Assembly: GCF_016597725.1 (NCBI RefSeq)
Contig: NZ_VCGY01000002.1
Location: 659,415 to 723,414, forward strand
DNA: 64,000 nt
Direction: 5' to 3'
Source: Marinobacter sp. 1-4A
GTDB lineage: Bacteria > Pseudomonadota > Gammaproteobacteria > Pseudomonadales > Oleiphilaceae
A program made the position numbers and the translations under genes. Under the pieces are notes generated by a model. The model searched no databases. It was not told the DNA's origin and saw only the letters and a program-made list of their open reading frames with translations. Shown here piece by piece: positions 27,683 to 35,935 of the stretch (position 1 is the first letter of the stretch; the number at the start of each line of letters is the position of its first letter).

Positions 27683-28396
27683 TTAGGCCAGCTTGCGAAT
27701 ACTGGCTGCAGCGTGCTCGGCCCACATTCCGTAGGCATCCGATCCTGGATGAAAGCCGTCCGAAGCCATGAAACCGGGCTCTAAAGGAAAGGAAATGCAA
27801 AGATACTCAAGGCTGCCCACCCCAGAGTTCCAGTTATTACAGAGGTTCTCCATCAACGTGTTCAGCTGTTTGGCCCGTATACCCAGATACCAGCGTAAAG
27901 GCTGCGGCAAGGCTGGAAAAAGATGCATCGGAGGAATAGCGGTAAAAATAACGCGGGTGGCGCTCATGCCATTAATTAATCGGTCCGACAGCTCATTGAG
28001 TGCAGTAAGCCACTGCCTGTTACCAGTGCGGCCAGTCACATCGTTAACACCAACAGAAACCAGCACAACGTCATAATGGTTATGAGGCGACGCATTGAGC
28101 GCGGCCAGAACATCGGCCGCTTTGTGGCCAGTCTCTGCCAACAAGCGCCAAATAACGCGGTGATCGCTGGCAAGCTCGCGAACCAACTGGCCCGCCAGCG
28201 CATCCTGCTGAGTAGTCACGCCCACCCCGGCGGCAGCCGAGTCCCCGAGAATAAGCAGGCGAAGTTCCGGTCCTTCGCCAAGGCTACCCTGACGGTCCCC
28301 TTCAGGCTCCTGCAAGCTCGGCGTTACCCGGCGTACATAGCGCCCCTGGCCGATAAGCACCGGTGCCAGCGCAAGCGTCGACAAGGGGTACAACAT
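27683..28396 (-). CDS. SGNH/GDSL-family hydrolase
   Basis: 237 residues with an N-terminal hydrophobic stretch (MLYPLSTLALAPVLIGQG), probably a signal or anchor. Block I is LLILGDSAAAGVGV (nucleophile serine, GDSA instead of GDSL), block III VSVGVNDVTGR (Asn), and block V DGFHPGSDAY (Asp and His). These are the four SGNH catalytic positions. Members are lipases, thioesterases or deacetylases acting on ester bonds. It starts 15 bases after the ferritin-like gene and on the same strand, so the two are probably co-transcribed. Substrate unknown. Confidence 0.85.
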   Translation of the reverse strand: MLYPLSTLALAPVLIGQGRYVRRVTPSLQEPEGDRQGSLGEGPELRLLILGDSAAAGVGVTTQQDALAGQLVRELASDHRVIWRLLAETGHKAADVLAALNASPHNHYDVVLVSVGVNDVTGRTGNRQWLTALNELSDRLINGMSATRVIFTAIPPMHLFPALPQPLRWYLGIRAKQLNTLMENLCNNWNSGVGSLEYLCISFPLEPGFMASDGFHPGSDAYGMWAEHAAASIRKLA

Positions 28397-28411
28397 AGCG
28401 ACTACGCCCGT

Positions 28412-28702
28412 TCAGTCGTGGTGGCCAATCGGGCCTTCGGTAAACAGAAATTCACGTAGGTGCTTGTCCATCACCGGATCTCTTCTGCGTATCCACTCCA
28501 GCACCATGGCGGCGTGTTCCTTTTCCTCATCGCGGTTGTGCTCAAGAATTGCTTTTAGTTCCGGATCCTTGCAAGCGTCCATCCGCTGGTTGTACCAATC
28601 TACCGCTTCAAACTCTTCCATTAGGGAGCTTACGGCCCGGTGCATCTCGCGGGTTTCATCAGTCAATTCGCCAACAGGTTCGTGATAACTCTCGTTCGCC
28701 AT
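28412..28702 (-). CDS. Encapsulated-ferritin-like (EncFtn) protein lacking a targeting tail
   Basis: 96 residues. The sequence strongly resembles the two-helix EncFtn family: HRAVSSLMEEFEAVDWYNQR, then ILEHNRDEEKEHAAMVLEW, ending REFLFTEGP. The glutamates and histidine of the iron site are present (Glu30, Glu60, His63 here). EncFtn oxidises iron as a ring-shaped decamer and is normally loaded into encapsulin shells by a C-terminal peptide. Here the protein stops 4 to 5 residues after FTEGP, with no peptide and no encapsulin gene adjacent. It is therefore either a free ferroxidase or loads a distant shell. Co-directional with the SGNH hydrolase. Confidence 0.85.
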   Translation of the reverse strand: MANESYHEPVGELTDETREMHRAVSSLMEEFEAVDWYNQRMDACKDPELKAILEHNRDEEKEHAAMVLEWIRRRDPVMDKHLREFLFTEGPIGHHD

Positions 28703-28861
28703 AAAAGAAACCTTTTATCCAATAGTGAATGAGGTAATTCTCAGCATATTTGTACGCTCTGACAATAGACCAAAATACGCCACCAAAACACCTTAGCTTA
28801 GTTTGAGCCACCGCAAAAGCTATGGCAAAGTCGAACACCAAACTGATCCGGACAGCACCCT

Positions 28862-29917
28862 ATGAAAACTGTTTTCTCACCTTTGCACAGCCTACGCTCC
28901 GCTAAAACCGAGCTGGATGGCGGAATCCTGATCGAACCCCATGAAAAGCCATCCCGTGCGGAGACCATTCTGGCCAGAGTGAGGTCACAAACTCTGGGCG
29001 AGGTGATTGAACCAGAAGAGTTTGGTTTGGACCCTGTAAAGCGGGTGCATGCAGCCGATTACGTAGAGTTTCTGGAACACTGCTGGGCAGACTGGGTGGC
29101 TGAAGGTAAACCGGGGGAGGCTATTCCAGCTGTGTGGTGTGGCCGGGGTATGCGACCCCGTATGCCCAAAGACATTGATGGCCGCCTCGGTTACTTTAGC
29201 TTCGCCGCCGAAACCTCCATTTCTAAGGGCACCTGGGAAGCAGCCTGTGCCTCTGCCAACGTCGCTCTAACGGCACAAAAGTTGGTGGCAAACGGCGAAG
29301 GTGCTGCGTTTGCGCTGTGTCGCCCACCCGGCCATCACGCACACGCTGATCTCTTCGGGGGCTACTGCTTTTTCAACAACGCCGCCATTGCTGCGCAGGC
29401 GTTTCGAGACCAAGGCTACGAGCGTGTTGCCGTTCTGGATGTGGATTTTCACCATGGCAATGGCACACAGGCCATTTTCTACGATCGTAGTGATGTTCTG
29501 ACCATCAGCCTGCACGGAGACCCGGACTTGGTGTTTCCACACTTTCTGGGCTTTGAAGATGAAACCGGGGATGGCGAGGGAAAAGGCTATAATCTCAACA
29601 TGATTTATCCCCCCGGAACGCCCTACAGTGAGTGGAGCAAAGGATTGGAAACCGCCTGTAAACGCATTGCAGATTTCCAACCAAGTGCACTGATAATTGC
29701 GCTGGGTGTGGATACTTTCGAGGAGGATCCGATTTCATTCTTTAAGCTGAAATCAAAAGACTATGTCTCACTGGGCGAACGTATTGCCCAACTCGGGCTG
29801 CCTACCGTATTCACAATGGAAGGCGGTTACGATGTGGACGCCATTGGAGTGAACGTGGTGAACGTAATGCAGGGCTTTGAGTCCGAGAAACAAAAAAACT
29901 CTAGACGACCGGTCTAA
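28862..29917 (+). CDS. Histone-deacetylase-family / acetylpolyamine amidohydrolase-like enzyme
   Basis: 351 residues of the arginase-deacetylase fold. Visible active-site motifs: CRPPGHHAHADLFGGYCFFN (tandem His), VLDVDFHHGNGTQAIFY (zinc Asp/His), SLHGDPDLVFPHFLG, and TMEGGYDVDAIGVN near the end. The HGDP-P pattern is typical of bacterial acetylpolyamine amidohydrolases rather than lysine deacetylases. It would deacetylate acetylputrescine or similar. Ribosome site weak. Its last codons and stop contain the operator of the next gene (29902-29916), so regulator binding could affect the end of this gene only by steric means. Confidence 0.85.
   Translation: MKTVFSPLHSLRSAKTELDGGILIEPHEKPSRAETILARVRSQTLGEVIEPEEFGLDPVKRVHAADYVEFLEHCWADWVAEGKPGEAIPAVWCGRGMRPRMPKDIDGRLGYFSFAAETSISKGTWEAACASANVALTAQKLVANGEGAAFALCRPPGHHAHADLFGGYCFFNNAAIAAQAFRDQGYERVAVLDVDFHHGNGTQAIFYDRSDVLTISLHGDPDLVFPHFLGFEDETGDGEGKGYNLNMIYPPGTPYSEWSKGLETACKRIADFQPSALIIALGVDTFEEDPISFFKLKSKDYVSLGERIAQLGLPTVFTMEGGYDVDAIGVNVVNVMQGFESEKQKNSRRPV
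29902..29916. promoter_or_regulatory. NemR-like operator copy 1, upstream of the TetR gene
   Basis: TAGACGACCGGTCTA, with arms TAGAC and GTCTA. It overlaps the stop codon of the preceding gene and lies where the -35 of a promoter with -10 TACTAT (29925-29930) would be. The same 15-mer, one base different, occurs at 30571-30585. The match between the two sites is seen; the assignment to the adjacent regulator is inferred. Confidence 0.75.
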
Positions 29918-29936
29918 TCAACTTTACTATGGCGCC

Positions 29937-30518
29937 ATGAATCGACATAAAGACACCTGCCAACACCTACTGACGACTGGTCGCGATATTCTCGCGGCGC
30001 AGGGCTTCAGCTCGGTTGGCCTGAGCGCTATTCTCCAGCAAGCAGGTGTGCCTAAAGGCTCCTTCTACCACTACTTCCGGTCGAAAGAGAGCTTTGGCCA
30101 AGCGGTACTGGAGGCTTACTTTGTCGATTACATGGACAATCTGGAAACTCGTTTCAGTGATAGCAGCGAGTCGGCGCTAGATCGACTCATGAGGTACTGG
30201 CAAGACTGGCAACAACAATACTGCGGCCCTGTAGGTTTGAGGGACTGTTTAGTGGTGAAGCTGAGCGCTGAAGTCGCCGATTTATCAGAGGCCATGCGTC
30301 TGACATTGAAAGACGGCACTGACCGGATTATCGACGGGATTACCCGATGCGTCGAAGCCGCCATTGCTGAAGGTTCTATACCTGACCAAAACGCCCGACA
30401 ACTGGCGGCAAGTCTTTATCAGCTTTGGCTTGGCGCAAGCCTGCTGACCAAGCTTCATCGAGACGACCAACACATGGCGCATGCCATGGCCTGCACTCAA
30501 AAACTGCTCATAAATTAA
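29937..30518 (+). CDS. nemR: TetR-family regulator, NemR-like
   Basis: 193 residues from the ATG at 29937; the ORF continues upstream into the preceding gene but NemR proteins start here. Helix-turn-helix GLSAILQQAGVPKGSFYHYF and RSKESFGQAVLEAY are near-identical in layout to E. coli NemR. RDCLVVKLSAEVADLSE contains Cys104, the equivalent of the NemR redox/electrophile-sensing cysteine Cys106. NemR is a repressor released by N-ethylmaleimide, bleach and reactive aldehydes. Here it sits next to yqhD, not nemA, and both have the same operator. The -10 places the start of transcription at or near the ATG, so the mRNA may be leaderless. Confidence 0.85.
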   Translation: MNRHKDTCQHLLTTGRDILAAQGFSSVGLSAILQQAGVPKGSFYHYFRSKESFGQAVLEAYFVDYMDNLETRFSDSSESALDRLMRYWQDWQQQYCGPVGLRDCLVVKLSAEVADLSEAMRLTLKDGTDRIIDGITRCVEAAIAEGSIPDQNARQLAASLYQLWLGASLLTKLHRDDQHMAHAMACTQKLLIN

Positions 30519-30570
30519 ATCAAGGTTTATCTCACGCGGACTGTTGTGACTGTTTTTTTCGCCAAAACAC

Positions 30571-30585
30571 TAGTCGACCGGTCTA
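30571..30585. promoter_or_regulatory. NemR-like operator copy 2, upstream of yqhD
   Basis: TAGTCGACCGGTCTA, differing from copy 1 by one base, followed by the AT-rich stretch TTTTATATTTTAAG that may hold the -10 element. It ends 35 bases before the yqhD start codon, so a bound repressor would block the promoter. Confidence 0.75.
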
Positions 30586-30620
30586 TTTTATATTTTAAGA
30601 ATCAACATTAAGGATTCCAA

Positions 30621-31778
30621 ATGAATAACTTTAACTTTTACAACCCAACTCGCATCGCCTTCGGTGAAGGCAAAATTGCCGAGCTAGACAAACTTGCCCC
30701 TAAAGATGCCAAGGTACTGGTTCTGTTTGGTGGGCAAAGCGCTCGCCGCACCGGCACTTTGGGTGAAGTCACCCAAGCACTTGGCGACCGTCAAGTAACC
30801 GAGTTTGGAGGTATCGAGCCGAACCCAAGCTTCGAAACGTTGACCAAAGCAGTTGCACAGGTTCGCGAACAGAATATAGATTTCCTGCTAGCTGTAGGTG
30901 GCGGGTCAGTCATCGATGGCACAAAGTTTGTAGCGGCAGCCGCCGTTTTCGAGGGTGACGAATGGGATATCCTACTCGAAGGCGGCCGTAATATTAAAAG
31001 CGCCCTACCCTTTGGCTCGGTGCTGACTCTTCCTGCCACAGGCTCTGAGATGAACAAAGGTGGTGTCGTCACTCGCCGGGCGCTGAAGGCGAAGTTACCG
31101 TTCCAAAGTGACTTTGTGTTCCCACAGTTCTCAATACTTGATCCCACAAAAACCTATACCCTGCCGTTGCGTCAGGTAGGCAATGGCGTTGTAGATGCCT
31201 TCGTTCATGTGGTGGAGCAGTATCTAACCTACCCAGCTCAGGCGCCGATCCAAGATCGTTTTGCAGAAGGCCTATTGCTAACACTGACCGAAATCGGTGA
31301 ACAAGCCATCGCGGAGCCCGAGAACTATCAGGTTAGAGCCAGCCTAATGTGGACAGCAACATTGGCCTTGAATGGCCTTATTGGTAGCGGTGTGCCTCAA
31401 GATTGGGCCACACACATGCTGGGGCATGAGCTGACCGCCCTGCACAATCTGGACCACGCCCAGACGTTGGCCATTGTGTTGCCATCGATGTTACGTGAGC
31501 GCAAAGCATCCAAACTGGACAAATTGGTTCAGTACGGCGAGCGGGTGTGGGGTATTCGTGAGGGAAGCACTGAGGAAAAAGCCGAGGCCGCGATTGCCAA
31601 AACTCAAGACTTCTTCGAGTCACTCGGTGTTAAAACGCGCCTTGGCGACTACGGCCTTGGCGAAGAGCACATCGAGCCATTGATCAAAAGCCTCGAAAGC
31701 CACGGTATGACAGCGCTTGGTGAGCACGGCGACGTCACGCCCGATGTATGCCGTCGGGTGCTTCAAGCAAGCCTGTAA
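30621..31778 (+). CDS. yqhD: NADPH-dependent aldehyde reductase YqhD (iron/zinc-type alcohol dehydrogenase)
   Basis: 385 residues against 387 in E. coli YqhD, with which it aligns by eye from end to end: MNNFNFYNPTRIAFGEGKIA, EFGGIEPNPSFETL, LLAVGGGSVIDGTKF, LTLPATGSEMNKGG, NGVVDAFVHVVEQYLT (metal Asp and His), and WATHMLGHELTALHNLDHAQ (metal His). It reduces short aldehydes such as methylglyoxal, acrolein, malondialdehyde and butanal. AAGGA precedes the ATG. In E. coli the gene is controlled by YqhC (AraC family); here the control is evidently by the NemR-like protein. Confidence 0.95.
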   Translation: MNNFNFYNPTRIAFGEGKIAELDKLAPKDAKVLVLFGGQSARRTGTLGEVTQALGDRQVTEFGGIEPNPSFETLTKAVAQVREQNIDFLLAVGGGSVIDGTKFVAAAAVFEGDEWDILLEGGRNIKSALPFGSVLTLPATGSEMNKGGVVTRRALKAKLPFQSDFVFPQFSILDPTKTYTLPLRQVGNGVVDAFVHVVEQYLTYPAQAPIQDRFAEGLLLTLTEIGEQAIAEPENYQVRASLMWTATLALNGLIGSGVPQDWATHMLGHELTALHNLDHAQTLAIVLPSMLRERKASKLDKLVQYGERVWGIREGSTEEKAEAAIAKTQDFFESLGVKTRLGDYGLGEEHIEPLIKSLESHGMTALGEHGDVTPDVCRRVLQASL

Positions 31779-31800
31779 GCAAAAACCGTTTTTCTTTTGC

Positions 31801-31831
31801 GGGGCCCTGAAACTTCAGGTGCCCCTTTTTT
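31801..31831 (+). terminator. Intrinsic terminator of yqhD
   Basis: Hairpin GGGGCCCTGAA / TTCAGGTGCCCC with one or two mismatches, followed by six T bases; 22 bases after the yqhD stop. Confidence 0.9.
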
Positions 31832-31850
31832 GCTTACACGGTTGGCAAAT

Positions 31851-32471
31851 TCAGCCTTTGAAACCCTTGCCTACAACATAAACTTCCCGGGAGCGGGCGC
31901 GGGAAGAATCTGGCTTACGCACCACCACCTTATCGAATACCTCTCTAGCGGCTTTCAAATACTCATCGTAGCCTTCGCCTTGAAACACCTTGGCCACAAA
32001 GCTGCCCTTGGGTTTGAGCACCTGTCCAGCCATATCCAAAGCAAGTTCCACCAAGTACATCGACGAGGCCTGATCAGCTACAGTGACACCACTGATATTC
32101 GGAGCCATGTCAGAAATCACAACATCCACACGGCTATCGCCGAGCGCTTCCATAATGGCATCGAATACCGAGTCTTCTGTAAAGTCTCCTTGCACAAACT
32201 CCACACCGGCAATGGCATCCATTGGCAATATGTCTGACGCCAACACCCTGCCCTTGTGGCCCACCAGATTGACCGCCACCTGCGACCAGCCTCCCGGCGC
32301 CGAGCCGAGATCCATCACCACCATGTTGGGATGAATTAACCTGTCTTTTTTGTTGATTTCAAGAAGCTTGTAACTGGCCCGGGAACGATAGCCATCGACC
32401 TGCGCCTGTTTCACGAAGGGATCGTTTACGTGCTCATCAAGCCAGCGGCCACTGCTTTTGGAACGTGCCAT
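31851..32471 (-). CDS. rlmE: 23S rRNA (uridine-2552-2'-O)-methyltransferase RlmE
   Basis: 206 residues. Starts [20 protein letters not shown] and has [37 protein letters not shown] (SAM motif I), [14 protein letters not shown] and [15 protein letters not shown] (catalytic Lys), the full FtsJ/RlmE pattern with the K-D-K tetrad. It methylates the ribose of U2552 in the 50S A loop. In many gammaproteobacteria rlmE is followed by ftsH; here ftsH is not adjacent and the gene converges on yqhD. Confidence 0.95.
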   Translation of the reverse strand: MARSKSSGRWLDEHVNDPFVKQAQVDGYRSRASYKLLEINKKDRLIHPNMVVMDLGSAPGGWSQVAVNLVGHKGRVLASDILPMDAIAGVEFVQGDFTEDSVFDAIMEALGDSRVDVVISDMAPNISGVTVADQASSMYLVELALDMAGQVLKPKGSFVAKVFQGEGYDEYLKAAREVFDKVVVRKPDSSRARSREVYVVGKGFKG

Positions 32472-32655
32472 AGGAGTTCTTTAAAAGGTGTGTCGAAAAG
32501 GGGTTACTCAAGCGTTCATTGTACGTGTCGCGGGCACTCCCGGCAAAACCCTGACAACCGCACGAACCGCACGTACAATTGCCGCATTATTTTCCGATTT
32601 CTTATACTCGGCATCAGAACCGCCATTGGCGGCTAAAGACCGCGCAGGACCTATT

Positions 32656-34293
32656 ATGATCCGCCTTACCGAACTGGCGCTGCCGCTGGATCACCCCGAA
32701 AGCGCCCTAAGGGCCGCAATACTCGAACGCTTGGGCATCATTGACGCCGATCTGGTGGATTTCACCGTATTCAAGCGCAGCTACGACGCCCGTAAAAAAA
32801 ACACTGAGATCAAGTTCGTTTACATTGTTGATCTGAACGCGCGCAATGAAGACGCCATTCTCGCGCGTTTTGAAAAAGACCAGCACATCCGGCAAGCACC
32901 CGATACCGCCTATTACCCAGTTGCTAAGGCACCCGCTGGCCTAACCGAACGCCCGATTGTGATCGGATTCGGCCCCTGCGGCCTTTTCGCCGCTCTGATT
33001 CTAGCCCAGATGGGATTCCGGCCCATTGTGCTGGAGCGCGGCACAGACGTACGCCGCCGCACCAAAGACACCTGGGCCCTGTGGCGGAAAAAGCAGCTAT
33101 CGCCAGAATCGAACGTACAGTTCGGCGAAGGCGGCGCGGGCCTATTCTCCGACGGAAAGCTGTACAGCCAGATAAAAGACCCGAAGTTCTATGGCCGCAA
33201 GGTAATGCATGAGTTTATCCGGGCCGGAGCACCCGATGAAATTCTGTACGTAAGCAAGCCCCACATAGGCACCTTCCGGCTTACTGGCGTGGTGGCTACC
33301 ATGCGTGAAGAGATCATCCGCCTTGGGGGCGAAATCCGCTTTGAAAGCAAAGTCACCAATCTGGACGTTCAAGATGGTCGTGTTGCCGGGGTCGAACTGG
33401 CCTCCGGCGAGCGATTAGACAGCCGATATGTGATTCTGGCGCTTGGGCACAGCGCGCGCGACACCTTCCGCATGCTCCAACGGAACGACGTATTTATTGA
33501 AGCCAAGCCCTTTGCCATCGGCTTTCGCATCGAGCACCCGCAATCGCTGATCGACAATGCACGTTTAGGCAAATACGCCGGTCATCCGGCCTTAGGGGCA
33601 GCAGACTACAAGCTGGTGTATCACGCCAGCAACGGTCGGGCAGTCTACAGTTTCTGTATGTGCCCGGGCGGCACAGTGGTGGCGGCAACCTCTGAGCCTG
33701 AACGAGTTGTTACCAACGGCATGAGCCAATACTCCCGCAACGAACGCAACGCCAATGCCGGTATTGTTGTGGCTATTCACCCAGAAGAAGACTTCCCCGG
33801 TGGCCCTCTGGCCGGGGTGGAATTTCAAGAGGCGCTGGAATCCCGGGCGTACACACTCGGCGGTAGTGATTATTGCGCTCCTGCCCAGCTGGTGGGGGAC
33901 TTCATCAAACGCAAAGCGTCTACCCAACTGGGCGAAGTGGAGCCCTCCTACAAGCCCGGTATCAAGTTAGGTGATTTAGCGCCATCACTGCCGCCATACG
34001 CCATCGAAGCCATCCGTGAAGCCCTACCGGCTTTTGGCAAGCAGATCCGGGGTTTTGACCGAAAAGACGCCATTTTGACCGGCATTGAAACCCGAACATC
34101 TTCACCTGTGCGCATCACCAGAGATCGCACCAGCCTGCAAAGCCTAAACACTCGCGGCCTTTACCCTGCCGGTGAAGGTGCGGGCTATGCTGGCGGCATT
34201 CTTTCTGCTGGAGTGGACGGTATAAAAGTTGCTGAGGCGCTGGCACTAGCCATGCTGGACGATCTGGAAAATAACAGCGGGGCTCATTCGTGA
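32656..34293 (+). CDS. COG2509-type NAD(P)/FAD-dependent oxidoreductase
   Basis: 545 residues from the ATG at 32656 (AGGA upstream); the frame extends to 32488 without a ribosome site. The N-terminal ~95 residues form a small domain (RLTELALPLDHPESALRAAI), followed by the FAD fold GFGPCGLFAALILAQMGF. Then VQFGEGGAGLFSDGKLYSQI, GHSARDTFRMLQ and FCMCPGGTVVAATSEP, and the end GAGYAGGILSAGVDG, typical of this uncharacterised flavoprotein family. Function unknown. Its stop overlaps the GTG start of the SpoU gene in a GTGA motif, so the two are translationally coupled. Confidence 0.88.
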   Translation: MIRLTELALPLDHPESALRAAILERLGIIDADLVDFTVFKRSYDARKKNTEIKFVYIVDLNARNEDAILARFEKDQHIRQAPDTAYYPVAKAPAGLTERPIVIGFGPCGLFAALILAQMGFRPIVLERGTDVRRRTKDTWALWRKKQLSPESNVQFGEGGAGLFSDGKLYSQIKDPKFYGRKVMHEFIRAGAPDEILYVSKPHIGTFRLTGVVATMREEIIRLGGEIRFESKVTNLDVQDGRVAGVELASGERLDSRYVILALGHSARDTFRMLQRNDVFIEAKPFAIGFRIEHPQSLIDNARLGKYAGHPALGAADYKLVYHASNGRAVYSFCMCPGGTVVAATSEPERVVTNGMSQYSRNERNANAGIVVAIHPEEDFPGGPLAGVEFQEALESRAYTLGGSDYCAPAQLVGDFIKRKASTQLGEVEPSYKPGIKLGDLAPSLPPYAIEAIREALPAFGKQIRGFDRKDAILTGIETRTSSPVRITRDRTSLQSLNTRGLYPAGEGAGYAGGILSAGVDGIKVAEALALAMLDDLENNSGAHS

Positions 34294-35024
34294 AGCTGGA
34301 TGACATCAAAAAGCTACAGCAAAAAAAATACCGGCAGGCACTGAACCATTATGTGATTGAGGGCGAGCATCTGGTTTTAGAGTTGCAGAAAGCGGCGGCC
34401 CACAAACCTGAACTTAACGCGTCCGAGTTGTATGTAACGGGCGAATATGAACAGTGGGCCAGCCCATTCAAAACCCACCAAGTAAGCGAGCGCCAGATGT
34501 CCCAGCTCGCCGACACCCGCACGCCTCAGGGCATTCTCGCCGTAGTGCCCATGCCAAACAGCGAGAGCGTGCTTGCACCAGAGCCCGGCGAAAAAGCCGT
34601 TTACCTGCACGAAGTTCAAGACCCGGGTAACCTCGGAACCATTCTGCGCACACTGGCATGGTTTGGCGGCTTCCGCTGCCTGCTGAGCCCCGGTAGTGTT
34701 GACCCTTACAATCCGAAAGTGGTGCGCGCCAGCATGGGCGCAATCTTCCACGTACCGATTGAGACCGAAGTACCTCTAGCTGGCTTAAATAGCCGCTACA
34801 AATCTATTGCCTGCCTCGATCTAAACGGCGACAGGCTGACCGCCGAGTCGTTCCAACAGCACGATTGCTATCTGTTCGGCAACGAAGCCCGAGGCGTGCC
34901 AGCCGAAGCGTTGGATCAGTTGGGGGCAACTCCCTACACCATCGTGGGCAAAGGCGAGATTGAATCTCTAAATTTGGCCTCAGCAGTCAACATGTGTGCC
35001 TATGAGTTGGCTCGGAGCCTATAA
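34290..35024 (+). CDS. SpoU/TrmH-family RNA 2'-O-methyltransferase
   Basis: 244 residues from a GTG that overlaps the preceding stop (GTGA). The N-terminal substrate-binding domain begins KLDDIKKLQQKKYRQALNHY. The SPOUT catalytic domain follows with LHEVQDPGNLGTILRTLAWF (motif 1), LFGNEARGVPAEAL (motif 2) and IVGKGEIESLNLASAVNMC (motif 3, the knot). Members methylate riboses in tRNA or 23S rRNA; the layout resembles RlmB/TsnR-like proteins, but the target base is not clear. Co-operonic with the COG2509 flavoprotein. Confidence 0.9.
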   Translation: MKLDDIKKLQQKKYRQALNHYVIEGEHLVLELQKAAAHKPELNASELYVTGEYEQWASPFKTHQVSERQMSQLADTRTPQGILAVVPMPNSESVLAPEPGEKAVYLHEVQDPGNLGTILRTLAWFGGFRCLLSPGSVDPYNPKVVRASMGAIFHVPIETEVPLAGLNSRYKSIACLDLNGDRLTAESFQQHDCYLFGNEARGVPAEALDQLGATPYTIVGKGEIESLNLASAVNMCAYELARSL

Positions 35025-35141
35025 GCGACCCTGCCGGGAACTCTGATCCATTTTGGCAGTCACCCTGATAGTTATCGCTATTGCCTGTAGCTTGCTAATT
35101 AGCGATGATCGAAGCTCGATGCCCAAACCGGATGCCCAGTT

Positions 35142-35810
35142 ATGGAACACTACCTCCAGCCCACCGCTTTTTTCGACTACAACCAGTCCGAGCTAAAAGC
35201 TTGGATTGCATCACAGCTTGAGGGTGTACCCGACGACCCGGTAGAGCAGGCCAAGGCCCTCTATTTGGCCGTTCGGGACAGCGTGAGCTACAACCCCTAC
35301 GTTTTCCGCCCCGAACCCGAGACCTTTAGCGCCAGCTACGCACTAAAAACCGGTGAAAGCTACTGCATTCCAAAAGCGGTATTACTCGGTGCTGCTGCGA
35401 GATCTATCGGTATACCGAGCCGACTCGGCCTTGCGGATGTACGCAACCATCTATCAAGCCCCAAGCTGATTGAGTGGCTGCGCTCAGATATCTTCCGCAT
35501 GCATGGGTTTATCGAATTGCACCTAAACGGCCGTTGGGTAAAAGCCACCCCTGCATTCAACAAACAGCTTTGTGAGTTGATGAAGGTGGAGCCGCTGGAG
35601 TTTGACGGGGTGAACGACTCGGTGTTTCAGGAATACACGGAATCCGGCAAAGCGCACATGGAGTATGTGAACGATCATGGTGTTTTCGACGACGTTCCCC
35701 ATGATTTTATTTTATCGGGAATAAAAGCCGCTTACGGGCACCTGTTCCCAGAAAGCGGCGTTCCCGAATCGGTTGAAGGCAGTCTGGAGACGGATATTTC
35801 CGGGAGCTGA
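35142..35810 (+). CDS. Transglutaminase-like superfamily protein
   Basis: 222 residues with the transglutaminase/protease-like core: YALKTGESYCIPKAVLLGAA (Cys), FRMHGFIELHLNGRWVKATP (His), with PAFN where the third polar residue lies. Cytosolic, no signal peptide. Bacterial members are thought to act as peptidases or amidases; no specific role is known for this group. It stands alone between the SpoU methyltransferase and ahpF, and is followed at once by a terminator hairpin. Confidence 0.82.
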   Translation: MEHYLQPTAFFDYNQSELKAWIASQLEGVPDDPVEQAKALYLAVRDSVSYNPYVFRPEPETFSASYALKTGESYCIPKAVLLGAAARSIGIPSRLGLADVRNHLSSPKLIEWLRSDIFRMHGFIELHLNGRWVKATPAFNKQLCELMKVEPLEFDGVNDSVFQEYTESGKAHMEYVNDHGVFDDVPHDFILSGIKAAYGHLFPESGVPESVEGSLETDISGS

Positions 35811-35815
35811 AACGC

Positions 35816-35850
35816 AAAACGGCACTCGCCTGCCTGACGAATGCCGTTTT
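35816..35850 (+). terminator. Intrinsic terminator
   Basis: Stem AAAACGGCACTCG paired with CGAATGCCGTTTT, one mismatch, nine-base loop and a T run. It serves the transglutaminase-like gene and may also serve the opposite strand. Confidence 0.88.
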
Positions 35851-35935
35851 CAATACTCTTCAGCATATCCAAAACACGGCCGGAGCATTCGCCCCGGCTC
35901 ATGTTTGTCTTGCCAACTCTCTATTCCAATTTGCT

